Part shown: positions 38,239-48,054 of the stretch, piece after piece
Layout of the letters: each line of letters begins with the position of its first letter
Numbering within the stretch: position 1 is the stretch's first letter
From: Sphaerisporangium sp.
Lineage (GTDB): Bacteria > Actinomycetota > Actinomycetes > Streptosporangiales > Streptosporangiaceae
Assembly (NCBI GenBank): GCA_025964675.1
Contig: JAOPYI010000074.1
Location: forward strand, 62,001 to 126,000
Direction of reading: 5' to 3'
Length of the DNA: 64,000 nt
Made by a program: the position numbers and the translations under genes
The notes under the pieces: model-generated
What the model was told of the DNA's origin: nothing
The model's input: only the letters and a program-made list of their open reading frames with translations
Databases searched by the model: none

Positions 38239-39714
38239 TCAGCTCTGGCCACCCGCCAGCTTCTCGCGAAGCGCGGCCAGGGCCTCGTCGGAGGCCAGGG
38301 CGCCCGCGGCCGGAGCCGGGCCGCCGGTGGTCGACGGAGGCGTCTCACCGGAGTAGGTGGACGGCCCAGCGGCCTCCGCCTCTTCCGCGCGAGCCTTCTC
38401 CACCTGCGTCTTGTGAGCCTCGAAGCGGGTCTGGGCCTCGGCGTACTGCCGCTCCCACTCCTCGCGCTGCTTCTCGAAGCCATCGAGCCACTCGCCGGTC
38501 TCGGGGTCGAAACCGTCGGGGTAGATGTAGTTGCCCTGCTCGTCGTAGGTCGCCGCCATGCCGTAAAGCGTGGGGTCGAACTCGACGTCGGCACCGATCG
38601 CGCCCTCGTTGGCCTGCTTCAGCGACAGCGAGATGCGACGGCGGTCGAGGTCGATGTCGATGATCTTCACGAAGATCTCGTCGCCGACCTGGACGACCTG
38701 CTCGGGGATCTCCACGTGGCGCTCGGCCAGCTCGGAGATGTGGACCAGGCCCTCGATGCCCTCCTCGACCCGGACGAACGCACCGAACGGCACCAGCTTG
38801 GTGACGCGCCCGGGGACGACCTGGCCGATCTGGTGGGTGCGGGCGAACTGCTGCCAGGGGTCCTCCTGCGTCGCCTTGAGCGACAGGGAGACCCGCTCGC
38901 GCTCCATGTCGACGTCGAGAACCTCGACGGTGACCTCCTGGCCCACCTCGACGACCTCGGAGGGGTGGTCGATGTGCTTCCAGGACAGCTCGGAGACGTG
39001 AACCAGGCCGTCGACGCCGCCGAGGTCCACGAAAGCGCCGAAGTTGACGATCGAGGAGACGACGCCCTTGCGGACCTGACCCTTCTGGAGGGTGTTGAGG
39101 AAGGTCTGGCGGACCTCCGACTGGGTCTGCTCAAGCCAGGCGCGCCGGGAGAGAACCACGTTGTTGCGGTTCTTGTCCAGCTCTATGATCTTCGCCTCGA
39201 GCTCGCGGCCGACGTACGGCTGAAGGTCACGGACCCGCCGCATCTCGACCAGAGACGCCGGAAGGAAGCCACGCAGGCCGATGTCGAGGATGAGACCACC
39301 CTTGACGACCTCGATGACCGTGCCGGTGACGATGCCGTCCTCGTCCTTGATCTTCTCGATCGTGCCCCAGGCGCGCTCGTACTGCGCGCGCTTCTTGGAG
39401 AGGATCAGCCGGCCTTCCTTGTCCTCCTTCTGGAGGACCAGGGCCTCGACGTGCTCTCCGACCTGGACGACCTCGGCCGGGTCGACATCGTGCTTGATCG
39501 AGAGCTCGCGCGAGGGGATGACACCCTCGGTCTTGTAGCCGATGTCGAGCAAGACCTCGTCTCGATCGACCTTGACGACGGTGCCTTCGACGATGTCGCC
39601 GTCGTTGAAGTACTTGATGGTCTCGTCGATCGCGGCGAGGAAGGCCTCCTCGGAACCGATGTCGTTGACCGCTACCTGCGGGGTGCTCGAGGTGGCCTCA
39701 GTGCTGCTCGTCAT
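38239..39714 (-). CDS. rpsA: 30S ribosomal protein S1
   Basis: This 491-residue protein has four S1 RNA-binding repeats (starting near GDIVEGTVVKVDRDEVLLDI, DGIVTGTVIEVVKGGLILDI, KGVVSSIVNFGAFVDLGGVDGLVHVSEL, PGRVTKLVPFGAFVRVEEG) and an acidic, then Ala/Gly/Pro-rich C-terminal tail ending LREKLAGG, as in mycobacterial RpsA. It delivers mRNA to the ribosome. Start at the ATG of MTSSTEATS; the frame stays open upstream but without conserved sequence. Promoter and a long leader precede it. Confidence 0.95.
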   Translation of the reverse strand: MTSSTEATSSTPQVAVNDIGSEEAFLAAIDETIKYFNDGDIVEGTVVKVDRDEVLLDIGYKTEGVIPSRELSIKHDVDPAEVVQVGEHVEALVLQKEDKEGRLILSKKRAQYERAWGTIEKIKDEDGIVTGTVIEVVKGGLILDIGLRGFLPASLVEMRRVRDLQPYVGRELEAKIIELDKNRNNVVLSRRAWLEQTQSEVRQTFLNTLQKGQVRKGVVSSIVNFGAFVDLGGVDGLVHVSELSWKHIDHPSEVVEVGQEVTVEVLDVDMERERVSLSLKATQEDPWQQFARTHQIGQVVPGRVTKLVPFGAFVRVEEGIEGLVHISELAERHVEIPEQVVQVGDEIFVKIIDIDLDRRRISLSLKQANEGAIGADVEFDPTLYGMAATYDEQGNYIYPDGFDPETGEWLDGFEKQREEWERQYAEAQTRFEAHKTQVEKARAEEAEAAGPSTYSGETPPSTTGGPAPAAGALASDEALAALREKLAGGQS

Positions 39715-39875
39715 GTGTGGAATTGCTCCGAACGCGGACAGATGTCGATGTGGCGGACGCGCGGCAGGCCCTCTTCTTCGCTCAAGCCGAGGATGGTCGG
39801 GATGACCGGTGGTCGACATGACCGAGCGCGAGCCCGCTCCGTCCGAGGCGCACGCGAGCCCACAGCGCAGCGATC

Positions 39876-39904
39876 AGCATATGAGAGTACGCGGGCGTGG
39901 TCAA
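39876..39904 (-). promoter_or_regulatory. rpsA promoter
   Basis: Minus strand TTGACC (39899-39904), 17 nt, TATGCT (39876-39881). It implies a ~155 nt untranslated leader before rpsA. Confidence 0.7.
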
Positions 39905-39936
39905 TCCGGCGCTCACCTGCACAACCCCGCAAGCCT

Positions 39937-41019
39937 CTAGTAGGCGATCATCGCCTCGTCGAGCCTTGCCTGGATCTTACCGCTAAATTGACGCGGAATG
40001 GAGACGTGTGAAGGATCTCCGTCCGAGGTGTATCGCCTATCAGGGTGCTTGCGGAGCCACTCCAGCCAGTACTCCGAGCACCATTTCCGGCACTCCCCCT
40101 TTTTACCGTTCGACTGGATCCGCGGGATGTTGAAGCGGTCGAAGTCCTTCGCGTAGGGCGAAATCGCGGGCTCCGCCCCGGCGAGGAACACAGCGTCGAA
40201 ATGGTACGAAGTGCCGTCCCACTTCCCCTCCCAAGCCATCGACCGCTTCTTGGGCCTGCTGCCGTACGGGAGGGCGAAGGTCACCGACCGTGGGGCGCCG
40301 AGATCCTTCAGCTGCCGCTCCTCGCGCACGATGGCCTCGCTGACCTTCTTGTTGGTCAGCAGGTACAGGTCGGGGTGGCCGAAGGTGTGGTTCGCCACCT
40401 CGGAACCGTGCCCCACGAGCCACTGGACGGCCGCCGCCTGCCGGTCCCTGTCGAAGAAGCCGAAGGGGTACCTGTTGACCCAGAACGTCGCCACGGGCCG
40501 GAAGCCCGGGTGATCTCTGGCGACGTCGAAGATGATGCGGATGGCGGTGTCCCTCTTGGGCGTGCCGTCGGCCTCGAGCGCGAAGTGCGAGGGGTTGCCG
40601 TCGTCGAACGTCAGCACGACCGGATGGGCGCCGGCCGGGATGTCGATGGCGCCGGTCGCCAACTCGGCCGCGGTGATCGGCACGTAGCCGCTCGTGGCGA
40701 GCTTCTCCAGCTCCTCGCGCAGCTGGGACGGGGTGCGGTCGATCGAGGCGATCCGCTTCTTCAGGATCCGGTGGTACATCAGCACCGGGATCATCCCGAG
40801 CTCGTTGGCCCCGACCTGCCTGGCCGACTCGGCGGTCGCCGTGACGGGCGGCGGCGGGGCGACGGTGGGAAGCACGGCGGCCGGCACCGGCTTGGCGACG
40901 CGTTCGGTGGTCGACTTGTCACCGCCGAGCGGGAGGATCAGAAGCGCCACCACTGCGACGATCATGACACCGATGTTCACGATGCCGATGACGGATGTCA
41001 GGCCGGGTGTGCTCCGCAC
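39937..41019 (-). CDS. Membrane-anchored polysaccharide deacetylase (NodB/CE4-like)
   Basis: This 360-residue protein has one N-terminal membrane helix (residues ~10-32), a Pro/Ala linker, and a NodB deacetylase domain. That domain has IPVLMYHRI, the metal Asp in LTFDDGNPS and the metal His pair in NHTFGH. It faces outward and could act on peptidoglycan or another surface glycan. The C-terminal ~110 residues (FDRFNIPRIQ, CRKWCSEYW with two Cys) extend beyond the usual core. GTG start. Substrate not visible. Confidence 0.88.
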   Translation of the reverse strand: MRSTPGLTSVIGIVNIGVMIVAVVALLILPLGGDKSTTERVAKPVPAAVLPTVAPPPPVTATAESARQVGANELGMIPVLMYHRILKKRIASIDRTPSQLREELEKLATSGYVPITAAELATGAIDIPAGAHPVVLTFDDGNPSHFALEADGTPKRDTAIRIIFDVARDHPGFRPVATFWVNRYPFGFFDRDRQAAAVQWLVGHGSEVANHTFGHPDLYLLTNKKVSEAIVREERQLKDLGAPRSVTFALPYGSRPKKRSMAWEGKWDGTSYHFDAVFLAGAEPAISPYAKDFDRFNIPRIQSNGKKGECRKWCSEYWLEWLRKHPDRRYTSDGDPSHVSIPRQFSGKIQARLDEAMIAY

Positions 41020-41115
41020 AAGAGTCTCCTGAGTCGGCGGCAGGTCGAATTTCCCTTAGGACAGCCCATTCAGCCCCGTCCCGAGCCAGCGTACACACCT
41101 ATCATGTGCTGAAAT

Positions 41116-41919
41116 TTGAGCGTGAACTGGAGTCTGCGCGCCTGTGCCCGCCACGGCCACGTGACATATGCCCCCGTCGAGGAGGCGCTTCGCCAGCGCC
41201 TGCGTGCCGAGACGGCCCTTGGAGAGGCCTGGCGCTGCCTGCGGTGCGGCGACTTCACCCTCGGCGCGCCGCACGGCTCCGGCCCCGCGGACGACGCGCC
41301 CATCGTGCTCCGCGGCAAGGCGCTGCGCGACGCCACGATCCTGCGCCTCCTGGCGGTGTTCCGGTGGGGCAAGGGGCTGCTGGTGCTCGCGGCGGCGTTC
41401 GCCATCTGGAGGTTCCGCGCCCACCAGGACGCGATCAGCATGGCCTTCAACGAGGACCTGCCGCTGCTCCAGCCGCTCGCGGACAAGATCGGGTGGAACC
41501 TCGACGAGTCGGGCGTGGTGCACACCCTGCGCACGGTGATCGGCGCGGAGACCAGGACCCTGACGTGGATCGTGCTCGGCCTGCTGGTCTTCGGGGCCCT
41601 GCTCATGACCGAGGGCACCGGGCTTTGGCTCCTCAAGCGCTGGGGCGAGTACTTCGCGGTGGTCGCGACGTCGCTGTTCGTGCCGATCGAGGTCTACGAG
41701 ATCGTCGAAAAGGTCACCTGGCTCAGGATCGTGATCCTCCTGATCAACCTCGCGGCCGTCCTTTACATCTTGCTGTCCAAGCGGTTGTTCGGCCTGCGGG
41801 GCGGGCACGCGGCGTACGAGGCCGAGCGCCACGAGACCAGCCTGCTGGAGGTCGAGACGGCCGCCCTGAGGGGCTCCCTCTCAGGGCGGCACCCCACGGC
41901 CGCCGCCACCACGGACTGA
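41116..41919 (+). CDS. DUF2127 family membrane protein
   Basis: This 267-residue protein has a short N-terminal C-x19-C-x2-C segment (CARHGHVTYA, CLRCGDF), then the DUF2127 core with about four helices. The core includes LRLLAVFRWGKGLLVL and the family's L-L-K-R-W-G-E-Y-F-A-V and FVPIEVYEIVEK. Function unknown in the family. TTG start chosen; a GTG two codons later is equally likely. Confidence 0.8.
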   Translation: MSVNWSLRACARHGHVTYAPVEEALRQRLRAETALGEAWRCLRCGDFTLGAPHGSGPADDAPIVLRGKALRDATILRLLAVFRWGKGLLVLAAAFAIWRFRAHQDAISMAFNEDLPLLQPLADKIGWNLDESGVVHTLRTVIGAETRTLTWIVLGLLVFGALLMTEGTGLWLLKRWGEYFAVVATSLFVPIEVYEIVEKVTWLRIVILLINLAAVLYILLSKRLFGLRGGHAAYEAERHETSLLEVETAALRGSLSGRHPTAAATTD

Positions 41920-41933
41920 CGGCCCGCGGTGCC

Positions 41934-41955
41934 GCCGCCACCGCGCGGTGGCGGC
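41934..41955. terminator. Bidirectional terminator between DUF2127 gene and polA
   Basis: A 22 nt perfect palindrome of GCCGCCACCGC and its complement sits between the two convergent stops. Confidence 0.65.
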
Positions 41956-41965
41956 CCCGGGCGGC

Positions 41966-44668
41966 TCAGTGGCCGGCGTCCTGCCAGGTGTGGCCGGCGC
42001 CGACGGAGACGTCCAGAGGGACGCGCAGCTCATACGCCCCGCACATCTGGGACACGACTAGCTCGCGCAGCCGCTCGTGCTCTCCGGGCGCCACCTCGAA
42101 GACCAGCTCGTCGTGGACCTGGAGCAGCATGCGCGAGCGCAACTCCTGGTCGCTCAGCGCCCTTTGCACGTTCAGCATGGCGACCTTGATGATGTCGGCC
42201 GCCGAGCCCTGGATGGGGGCGTTGAGCGCCATGCGCTCCGCCATCTCGCGCCGTTGCCGGTTGTCGCTGGTCAGGTCGGGCAGGTATCGGCGGCGGCCGA
42301 GGATGGTCTCGGTATAGCCGTCCTGGCGGGCCTGGGCGACGATCGCCGCGAGGTAGTCACGGACGCCGCCGAACTCCTCGAAGTACTCGTCCTTCAGGGC
42401 GCGGGCCTCGGCGACGGGGATGCTGAGCTGGCCCGACAGCCCGAAGTCGGACAGGCCGTAGGCCAGGCCGTAGTTCATCGCCTTGATCCGCGCCCGCAGC
42501 TCGCCGTCGACCTGCTCAGGGGGGATGTCGAACACTCGGGCCGCGGTCGCCTGGTGGAAGTCGTGGCCGGACTCGAACGCCGCGATCAGCGCCTCGTCGC
42601 GGGAGAGGTGGGCCATGATGCGCAGCTCGATCTGGCTGTAGTCGGCCGTCAGCAGGCTGTCGTAACCCTCGCCCACGATGAAGCCCTGGCGGATCCGGCG
42701 GCCCTCGAAGGTGCGGATCGGGATGTTCTGCAGGTTGGGCTTCTCCGAGGAGAGCCGGCCGGTGGCCGCGATGATCTGGTTGTAGGTGGTGTGGATGCGC
42801 CCGTCGTCGCCGATCTCCTTGATCAGGCCCTCGACGGTGGTGCGCAGCCTGGTCTGGTCACGGTGGCGCAGCAGGATCGTCGGCAGCTCGTTCTCGGTCT
42901 GCGTGGCGAGCATCGCGAGGGCGTCGGCGTCGGTGGTGTAGCCGGTCTTGATCTTCTTGGTCTTCGGCAGCCCGAGCTTGACGAAAAGGATCTCCTGGAG
43001 CTGCTTCGGCGAGCCGAGGTTGAACTGCTCGCCGACGACCCGGTGGGCTTCCTCCACGGCCTGCTTCACGGCGGCGCCGAACTCCACCTCGAGCCCGGTG
43101 AAGTAGCCGTGATCGGCCGCGATGCCCGCGCGCTCCAGCTCGGCGAGCACGCGCACCAACGGCAGCTCGACCTCGCGCATCAACCGGATGCCGCCCCGGG
43201 GCTCCAGATGGGCCTCCAGCGCCTCGGCCAGGTCGCGCACGGCCTGTGCCCGGACGGCGAGCTCCTGGCCGGCGTTCTCGTCGGGATCGTCGAACAGCGC
43301 GGCCTGGCCGTTGGACTCGCTCTCGGCGCGCAGCTCGCGGTGGAGGTAGCGCAGCACGAGGTCGTCGAGGGGGAACGACCGCTGCCCCGGCATCGCCAGA
43401 TAGGCCGCCAGGGCGGTGTCGCAGGTGAGCCCGCGCAGGTCGAGCCCGTGGGCCCACAGGGCCAGCAGCGGGCCCTTCGCGTCGTGCAAAGCCTTCGGCC
43501 TGGACTCGTCGGCGAGCCACCGGCCCAGCGCGCCCTCGTCGGCGGGGCTGAGGCCGGTCAGCTCGATGTAGGCCGCCCGCCGGCGCCCTTCGCCGTCGGC
43601 GGGGACGGCGATGGCGAGGCCGTCCAGCCTGCCCGTGCCGCTGCCATATGATCCCTTGACCGCGAGCCCCGCCCGGCCCTCGGGCATCGCGGCGAGCCAC
43701 GCCTCGACCTCGCCCGTGCCGAGCGTCACGATCTCGACCTCGAAGCCCTCCTCGGCCTCCGGCTCGGCGGTGCCGATGCTCTGATAGAGCCGGTCGCGCA
43801 GCACCCGGAACTGCAGCGTGTCGAAGAGCTTGTGGATCTCGTCGCGGTCCCACTGGCCCATCTTGAGCTCGGCGACGTCCGCCTCGAGCGGCACGTCGCG
43901 CCGGAGCTCGGTGAGCTGGCGGTTGTGGATGACCTGGCCGAGGTGCTCGCGGAGCTTGTCGCCGACCTTGCCCGTCACCTCGTCGACCCGGCCGACCAGC
44001 TCCGTGAGGGAGCCGAACTCCTTGATCCACTTGGCGGCGGTCTTCTCACCCACGCTCGGGATGTTGGGCAGGTTGTCGCTCGGGTCGCCCCGCAGCGCGG
44101 CGAAGTCGGGATACTGGGCGGGGGTCAGGCCGTACTTCTCCACGACGGCCGCGGGGTCGAACCGCGTCATGTCGCTGATGCCGCGGCGGGTCATCAGCAG
44201 GGTGATGCGGTCGTTGACGAGCTGCAGGGCGTCGCGGTCACCGGTGACGATCAGAACGTCCATGTCACGCACGGCGGCTTGGTCGGCGAGCGTCGCGATC
44301 AGGTCGTCGGCCTCGTAGCCCGCGAGCGAGAGGTAGGGCACCCGCAGCGCGTCGAGCACCTCGAAGATCAGGCTCACCTGGCCACGGAAGTCCTCGGGGG
44401 TCTCCTGACGGTTGGCCTTGTAGTGCTCGTACGCCTCGTGCCGGAAGGTGGGCTCCGAACGGTCGAAGCAGACCACGACATGACTCGGCCGCTCGTCGCG
44501 AAGGACGTTGATCAGCATCGAGGTGAAGCCGTACACCGCCTCGGTGTGCTGGCCGTCGGTCGTGGTGAGGTTCGCGTCCTTCAACGCGTAGAACGCGCGG
44601 TACGCGAGTGAGTGCCCGTCCAGCAGGAGCAGGCGGTCACGGGCGGGGGTCGGTTCCTTCTTCGGCAC
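41966..44668 (-). CDS. polA: DNA polymerase I
   Basis: This 900-residue protein has a 5'-3' exonuclease domain (LLLLDGHSLAYRAF; GYEADDLIATLA; GDRDALQL), a 3'-5' exonuclease-like middle domain and a family-A polymerase domain. Polymerase motifs are DYSQIELRIMAHLS, R-A-R-I-K-A-M-N-Y-G-L-A-Y-G and VHDELVFEV. The middle domain retains CDTALAAYL but not the full DEDD set, so proofreading is probably lost as in other actinobacteria. GTG start; TAGGCT lies 6 nt upstream and there is no ribosome binding site, so the mRNA may be leaderless. Confidence 0.96.
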   Translation of the reverse strand: MPKKEPTPARDRLLLLDGHSLAYRAFYALKDANLTTTDGQHTEAVYGFTSMLINVLRDERPSHVVVCFDRSEPTFRHEAYEHYKANRQETPEDFRGQVSLIFEVLDALRVPYLSLAGYEADDLIATLADQAAVRDMDVLIVTGDRDALQLVNDRITLLMTRRGISDMTRFDPAAVVEKYGLTPAQYPDFAALRGDPSDNLPNIPSVGEKTAAKWIKEFGSLTELVGRVDEVTGKVGDKLREHLGQVIHNRQLTELRRDVPLEADVAELKMGQWDRDEIHKLFDTLQFRVLRDRLYQSIGTAEPEAEEGFEVEIVTLGTGEVEAWLAAMPEGRAGLAVKGSYGSGTGRLDGLAIAVPADGEGRRRAAYIELTGLSPADEGALGRWLADESRPKALHDAKGPLLALWAHGLDLRGLTCDTALAAYLAMPGQRSFPLDDLVLRYLHRELRAESESNGQAALFDDPDENAGQELAVRAQAVRDLAEALEAHLEPRGGIRLMREVELPLVRVLAELERAGIAADHGYFTGLEVEFGAAVKQAVEEAHRVVGEQFNLGSPKQLQEILFVKLGLPKTKKIKTGYTTDADALAMLATQTENELPTILLRHRDQTRLRTTVEGLIKEIGDDGRIHTTYNQIIAATGRLSSEKPNLQNIPIRTFEGRRIRQGFIVGEGYDSLLTADYSQIELRIMAHLSRDEALIAAFESGHDFHQATAARVFDIPPEQVDGELRARIKAMNYGLAYGLSDFGLSGQLSIPVAEARALKDEYFEEFGGVRDYLAAIVAQARQDGYTETILGRRRYLPDLTSDNRQRREMAERMALNAPIQGSAADIIKVAMLNVQRALSDQELRSRMLLQVHDELVFEVAPGEHERLRELVVSQMCGAYELRVPLDVSVGAGHTWQDAGH

Positions 44669-44730
44669 ACACGCAGCCTAGTCTCCGTGTACGACAGAAC
44701 ACCCCTGGCTGTGCAACTGGAGGCCCCGCC

Positions 44731-45159
44731 TTGACCATGACGAACCCCGAGGAGATCGCCCGCCTGCAAGGGCTGTACGGCGGCGACTACAAGGGCACCC
44801 TGATCCACAGGATGGGCATCGAGTTCATCGAGGTCAAGGCGGAGCGCGTCGTCGCCCGCATGCCGGTCGAGGGCAACACCCAGCCGTACGGCCTGCTCCA
44901 CGGAGGCGCCTCCTGCGTCCTGGCCGAGACCATCGGGTCCACCGGCGCCGCCCTGCACGCCGGGCAGGGCCGCCAGGCCGTCGGCGTCGAGATCAACGCG
45001 ACCCACCACCGGTCGGCCACGTCCGGTTACGTCACTGGCGTCGCCACGCGCCTGCACGGCGGGCGCAGCGTCGCCACGTACGACATCGAGATCACCGACG
45101 ACCAGGGCCGCCGGATCTGCACCTCGCGACTCACCTGCATGCTTCGTGACACCACGTGA
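44731..45159 (+). CDS. Hotdog-fold thioesterase (PaaI/menaquinone type)
   Basis: This 142-residue hotdog protein has the family motif QPYGLLHGGASCVLAETIGS (catalytic Glu or Asp region on the central helix) and VGVEINATHHR. It resembles DHNA-CoA and PaaI thioesterases. GGAGG lies 7 nt before the TTG at 44731 and 13 nt before the ATG at 44737, so TTG is preferred. Divergent from polA. Confidence 0.87.
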   Translation: MTMTNPEEIARLQGLYGGDYKGTLIHRMGIEFIEVKAERVVARMPVEGNTQPYGLLHGGASCVLAETIGSTGAALHAGQGRQAVGVEINATHHRSATSGYVTGVATRLHGGRSVATYDIEITDDQGRRICTSRLTCMLRDTT

Positions 45160-45223
45160 TATTTGGTCTGTATCAGAACACGTTTTGCTACTCTCTTTGC
45201 ACCGGGGCCTCATAGCTCGCTAG

Positions 45224-45313
45224 CGTTGTGACGCCAGAGCCCGTGGGTGATTGAGTAGACAACGTGTGCGGCCGGGGAAGCCCTACATGGCCCCAAAGAT
45301 CACCCGCGGGCTC
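45224..45313 (+). ncRNA. Putative structured small RNA (pseudoknot-capable)
   Basis: Just past the thioesterase gene a promoter-like TTGCAC-N18-TAGCGT (ending ~45226) leads into a sequence with two crossing helices. CGTTGT (45224-45229) pairs with ACAACG (45259-45264), and a 15 bp helix joins 45237-45251 to 45299-45313 with one G-U. No gene follows on this strand, so it is not an obvious riboswitch. It matches no RNA class I recognise; it may be chance pairing. Confidence 0.35.
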
Positions 45314-45346
45314 CCCTGCACGGCCGTGTCCCTGCGCGAAGCGGGC

Positions 45347-45377
45347 GGCCCCCGACGGCCGTAGGCGGGCGGGGGCC
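45347..45377. terminator. Terminator of the polar amino-acid ABC operon
   Basis: GGCCCCCG (45347-45354) pairs with CGGGGGCC (45370-45377), just past the ATPase stop on the minus strand; it would also end any plus-strand small RNA. Confidence 0.55.
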
Positions 45378-45388
45378 GGGGCCGGCGA

Positions 45389-46186
45389 TCAGCGCGCCGG
45401 GGCCTCGTCCACGCCCGACGCGCCGTCGTCCTCCGAGTGCGTCGGATCGAGCACCCGCTTGAGGAACGTTCGGGTGCGGGCGTGCTGGGGGTCGCCGATC
45501 ACCTGGTCCGGCGGGCCCTCCTCGACGATCACCCCTCCGTCCATGAACACCACGCGGTCGGCCACCTCACGCGCGAAGCTCATCTCGTGGGTGACCACCA
45601 GCATCGTCATGCCGTCGCGCGCGAGCTTGCGCATGACCGACAGCACGTCGCCCACCAGCTCGGGGTCGAGCGCCGAGGTGGGCTCGTCGAACAGCATGAG
45701 GTCCGGGTCCATGGCGAGGGCCCGGGCGATGGCGACGCGCTGCTGCTGCCCTCCGGAGAGCTGGGGAGGGTAGGCGTCGCACTTCGCGCCGACGCCGACC
45801 TTGTCGAGGTTCTCCCGGGCGACCCGCTCCGCCTCGTCCTTGCCGCGCCTGAGCACGCGGCGCTGAGCGATCATGACGTTCTGCAGGACCGTCATATGCG
45901 GGAACAGGTTGAACGACTGGAACACCATGCCGAGCCTGCGCCGCGCGGCGTCGATGTCGACGTCGGGGTCGGTCAGCTCGACGCCGCCCACGGTCACCTT
46001 GCCCTTGGTGGGCTGTTCGAGCAGGTTGACGCAGCGCAGCAGCGTCGACTTGCCGGACCCCGACGGGCCGATGACGCAGACGACCTGGCCCTCGTCGACG
46101 GTGAAGTCGATGCCCTTGAGCACTTCCAGGTCGCCGAAGGACTTGTGCAGCTCTTTGATCTCGACCGCGTGCGCCATCGGGGTCAC
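45389..46186 (-). CDS. Polar amino-acid ABC transporter ATP-binding protein
   Basis: This 265-residue ATPase has Walker [10 protein letters not shown], signature [15 protein letters not shown], Walker [15 protein letters not shown] and the H-loop VVTHE. It is GlnQ/GluA-like. The GTG start overlaps the permease stop by 4 nt; the ATG three codons in is an alternative. It powers the permease and binding protein upstream. Confidence 0.93.
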   Translation of the reverse strand: MTPMAHAVEIKELHKSFGDLEVLKGIDFTVDEGQVVCVIGPSGSGKSTLLRCVNLLEQPTKGKVTVGGVELTDPDVDIDAARRRLGMVFQSFNLFPHMTVLQNVMIAQRRVLRRGKDEAERVARENLDKVGVGAKCDAYPPQLSGGQQQRVAIARALAMDPDLMLFDEPTSALDPELVGDVLSVMRKLARDGMTMLVVTHEMSFAREVADRVVFMDGGVIVEEGPPDQVIGDPQHARTRTFLKRVLDPTHSEDDGASGVDEAPAR

Positions 46187-47034
46187 CGTTCCTTCGCCTG
46201 GCGTTTTTCAAGGCGCCCCGCAAGGTAGCCCAGCGGGATCGTGACGAGCAGGTACGTCAGGCCTACCACCAGGATCGGGGTGGCGTTGCTCGTCGTCGAC
46301 GCGAGGTCGTTGCCGAACTTCGTCAGCTCGACGTACTCACCGCTCATTCCGAGGAACAGGATCAGCGACGAGTCCTTGAGCAGAGACACGAACTGGTTGG
46401 TCGTCGGAGGGATCACGATGCGGATGGCCTGCGGGATGACCACGGAGATCATCGCGCGCGAGTGGGACATGCCGAGCGACCGCGCCGCCTCGCTCTGCCC
46501 CTTCGGGACGGCCTGCAGGCCCGCCCGTAGCGTCTCGGCCATGTAGGCGGAGCTGACGATCGTCAGGCCCAGGATGCCCTGGCCGTACGTGCCGCCGGGG
46601 ACCTCGAACCCCGGCAGCGCGAGCGGCAGGAACAGGATGAGCAGGAAGATCAGCAGAGCGGGAAGGCCGCGGAAGATCTCGATGTAGACCGTCGCGATCC
46701 ACCGGTACGGCCGTACGGAGGAGAGCCGCATCAGGGCCAGCAGGAGGCCGCCCAGGGAGCCGAAGACGAAACCGCCGACGGTGTAGATGATCGTGTTCTT
46801 GAGCGCGACAGTGAAGACGTCGGGGAGCGCCTGCTTCGCCACGTCGATCTTGGCGAAGTTCTCGCCGAGGCCCTTCCAGTTCGTCAGGAAGGCGACCACG
46901 ACGACCACGGCGATCAGTAGCGCATATTGGATGCCGCGGCTGATCCGTTGCCTCTTGCGGGGGCTGAGCCTGCCCTTGCCGGGCACCTGCCCGGCAGGGC
47001 CGACCGGCTCAGCGGTCATGGGCTGATCGGTCAT
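46183..47034 (-). CDS. Polar amino-acid ABC transporter permease
   Basis: This 283-residue membrane protein has ~5 helices and the HisM/GlnP loop ([27 protein letters not shown]), which docks the ATPase. A single permease gene suggests a homodimer. It follows the binding-protein gene by 3 nt. A 30-residue polar N-terminus precedes the first helix. Confidence 0.92.
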   Translation of the reverse strand: MTDQPMTAEPVGPAGQVPGKGRLSPRKRQRISRGIQYALLIAVVVVVAFLTNWKGLGENFAKIDVAKQALPDVFTVALKNTIIYTVGGFVFGSLGGLLLALMRLSSVRPYRWIATVYIEIFRGLPALLIFLLILFLPLALPGFEVPGGTYGQGILGLTIVSSAYMAETLRAGLQAVPKGQSEAARSLGMSHSRAMISVVIPQAIRIVIPPTTNQFVSLLKDSSLILFLGMSGEYVELTKFGNDLASTTSNATPILVVGLTYLLVTIPLGYLAGRLEKRQAKER

Positions 47035-47037
47035 GCA

Positions 47038-47892
47038 TCAGGTTCCGAGCTCGCCGGGCTTCTTGCCGAACCACTTGACGTAGATCTTCTCGTACGTGCC
47101 GTCGGACTTGGCCTTGGCGATCTCCTCGTTGATCACCTTGACCAGCGCGTCGTTGCCCTTCTTCAGGCCGACGCCGTACTGCTCGCCAGTGTTGAGGCTG
47201 CCGATCAGCTCGAACTTGCTCGCGATCTCGGGCTTCTTCAGCCAGGTCAGCACGACGGGAAGGTCCTGGACGATCACGTCGGCCTGGCCGGACTGGAGGC
47301 CGAGCAGCTCCTTCGGGGAGTCTGCGAACTCGGTGGGGTTGAAACCCTTGCCCTTGACGTAGTCGAGACCGGTCGTCGACGCCTGCGCGCCGAGCTTGAG
47401 CCCCTTGGCCTTCACGTCGTCGAGCGACTTGGCGCCGGTGCCCTTCTTGGCGAGCAGCGCCTGCGTCGCGTCGAAGTAGGGGTCGGAGAACAGGAGGTTC
47501 TTCTGGCGCTCAGGAGTGATCGTCATGCCGGCCGCGGCGACGTCACACTTGCCCGCGTTGAGCGCGGCACCACTCTTGATCACCGCGAAGTCGATGTCCA
47601 CGATGTCCTGCGTCACGCCGAGCTTCTTGGCCGCGAGGTCCACGATGTCGACGTCGAAACCGACAGTCTTGTCACCCTGCTTGAATTGGAACGGCTCATA
47701 AGGCAGGTTGGTGCAGGTCGTGAGCTTACCGGGCTTGATCAGCTTGATCCCGCCCGCGGCCGTGCCCGCCGGTGCGCTGGAGCTGGTGGCACTGGAGGTC
47801 GATCCGCCCCCACAGGCGGACAGAAGGAACGCGGCGCTCACGGCAAGCGCCCCGATCGAAGTCATGCGGTGACGCCTGGACCAAAGGACCAC
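47038..47892 (-). CDS. Polar amino-acid ABC transporter substrate-binding lipoprotein
   Basis: This 284-residue lipoprotein has lipobox LSAC (Cys 27), a Ser/Ala linker and a class-3 solute-binding domain (Y-E-P-F-Q-F..GFDVDIVDLAAKKLGV; AAGMTITPERQKNLLFSDPY). GAGGAGG lies ~6 nt before the GTG. It captures a polar amino acid, perhaps glutamate or glutamine, for the permease. First gene of the operon. Confidence 0.92.
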   Translation of the reverse strand: MVLWSRRHRMTSIGALAVSAAFLLSACGGGSTSSATSSSAPAGTAAGGIKLIKPGKLTTCTNLPYEPFQFKQGDKTVGFDVDIVDLAAKKLGVTQDIVDIDFAVIKSGAALNAGKCDVAAAGMTITPERQKNLLFSDPYFDATQALLAKKGTGAKSLDDVKAKGLKLGAQASTTGLDYVKGKGFNPTEFADSPKELLGLQSGQADVIVQDLPVVLTWLKKPEIASKFELIGSLNTGEQYGVGLKKGNDALVKVINEEIAKAKSDGTYEKIYVKWFGKKPGELGT

Positions 47893-48054
47893 AACGTCCT
47901 CCTCTTTAGCTCAATGTCGGAGTTAAGTTAAGTTACCGTAACCCTGGCCATGGTCCCGCACCTGCTCACCAGGGGTATTACCGGAAAGAAACGATCGCAC
48001 AACACCTGTCACAGCCTGGTGCTCCAGGCTGAGCGGAGAGCTTACTGTGCGATC

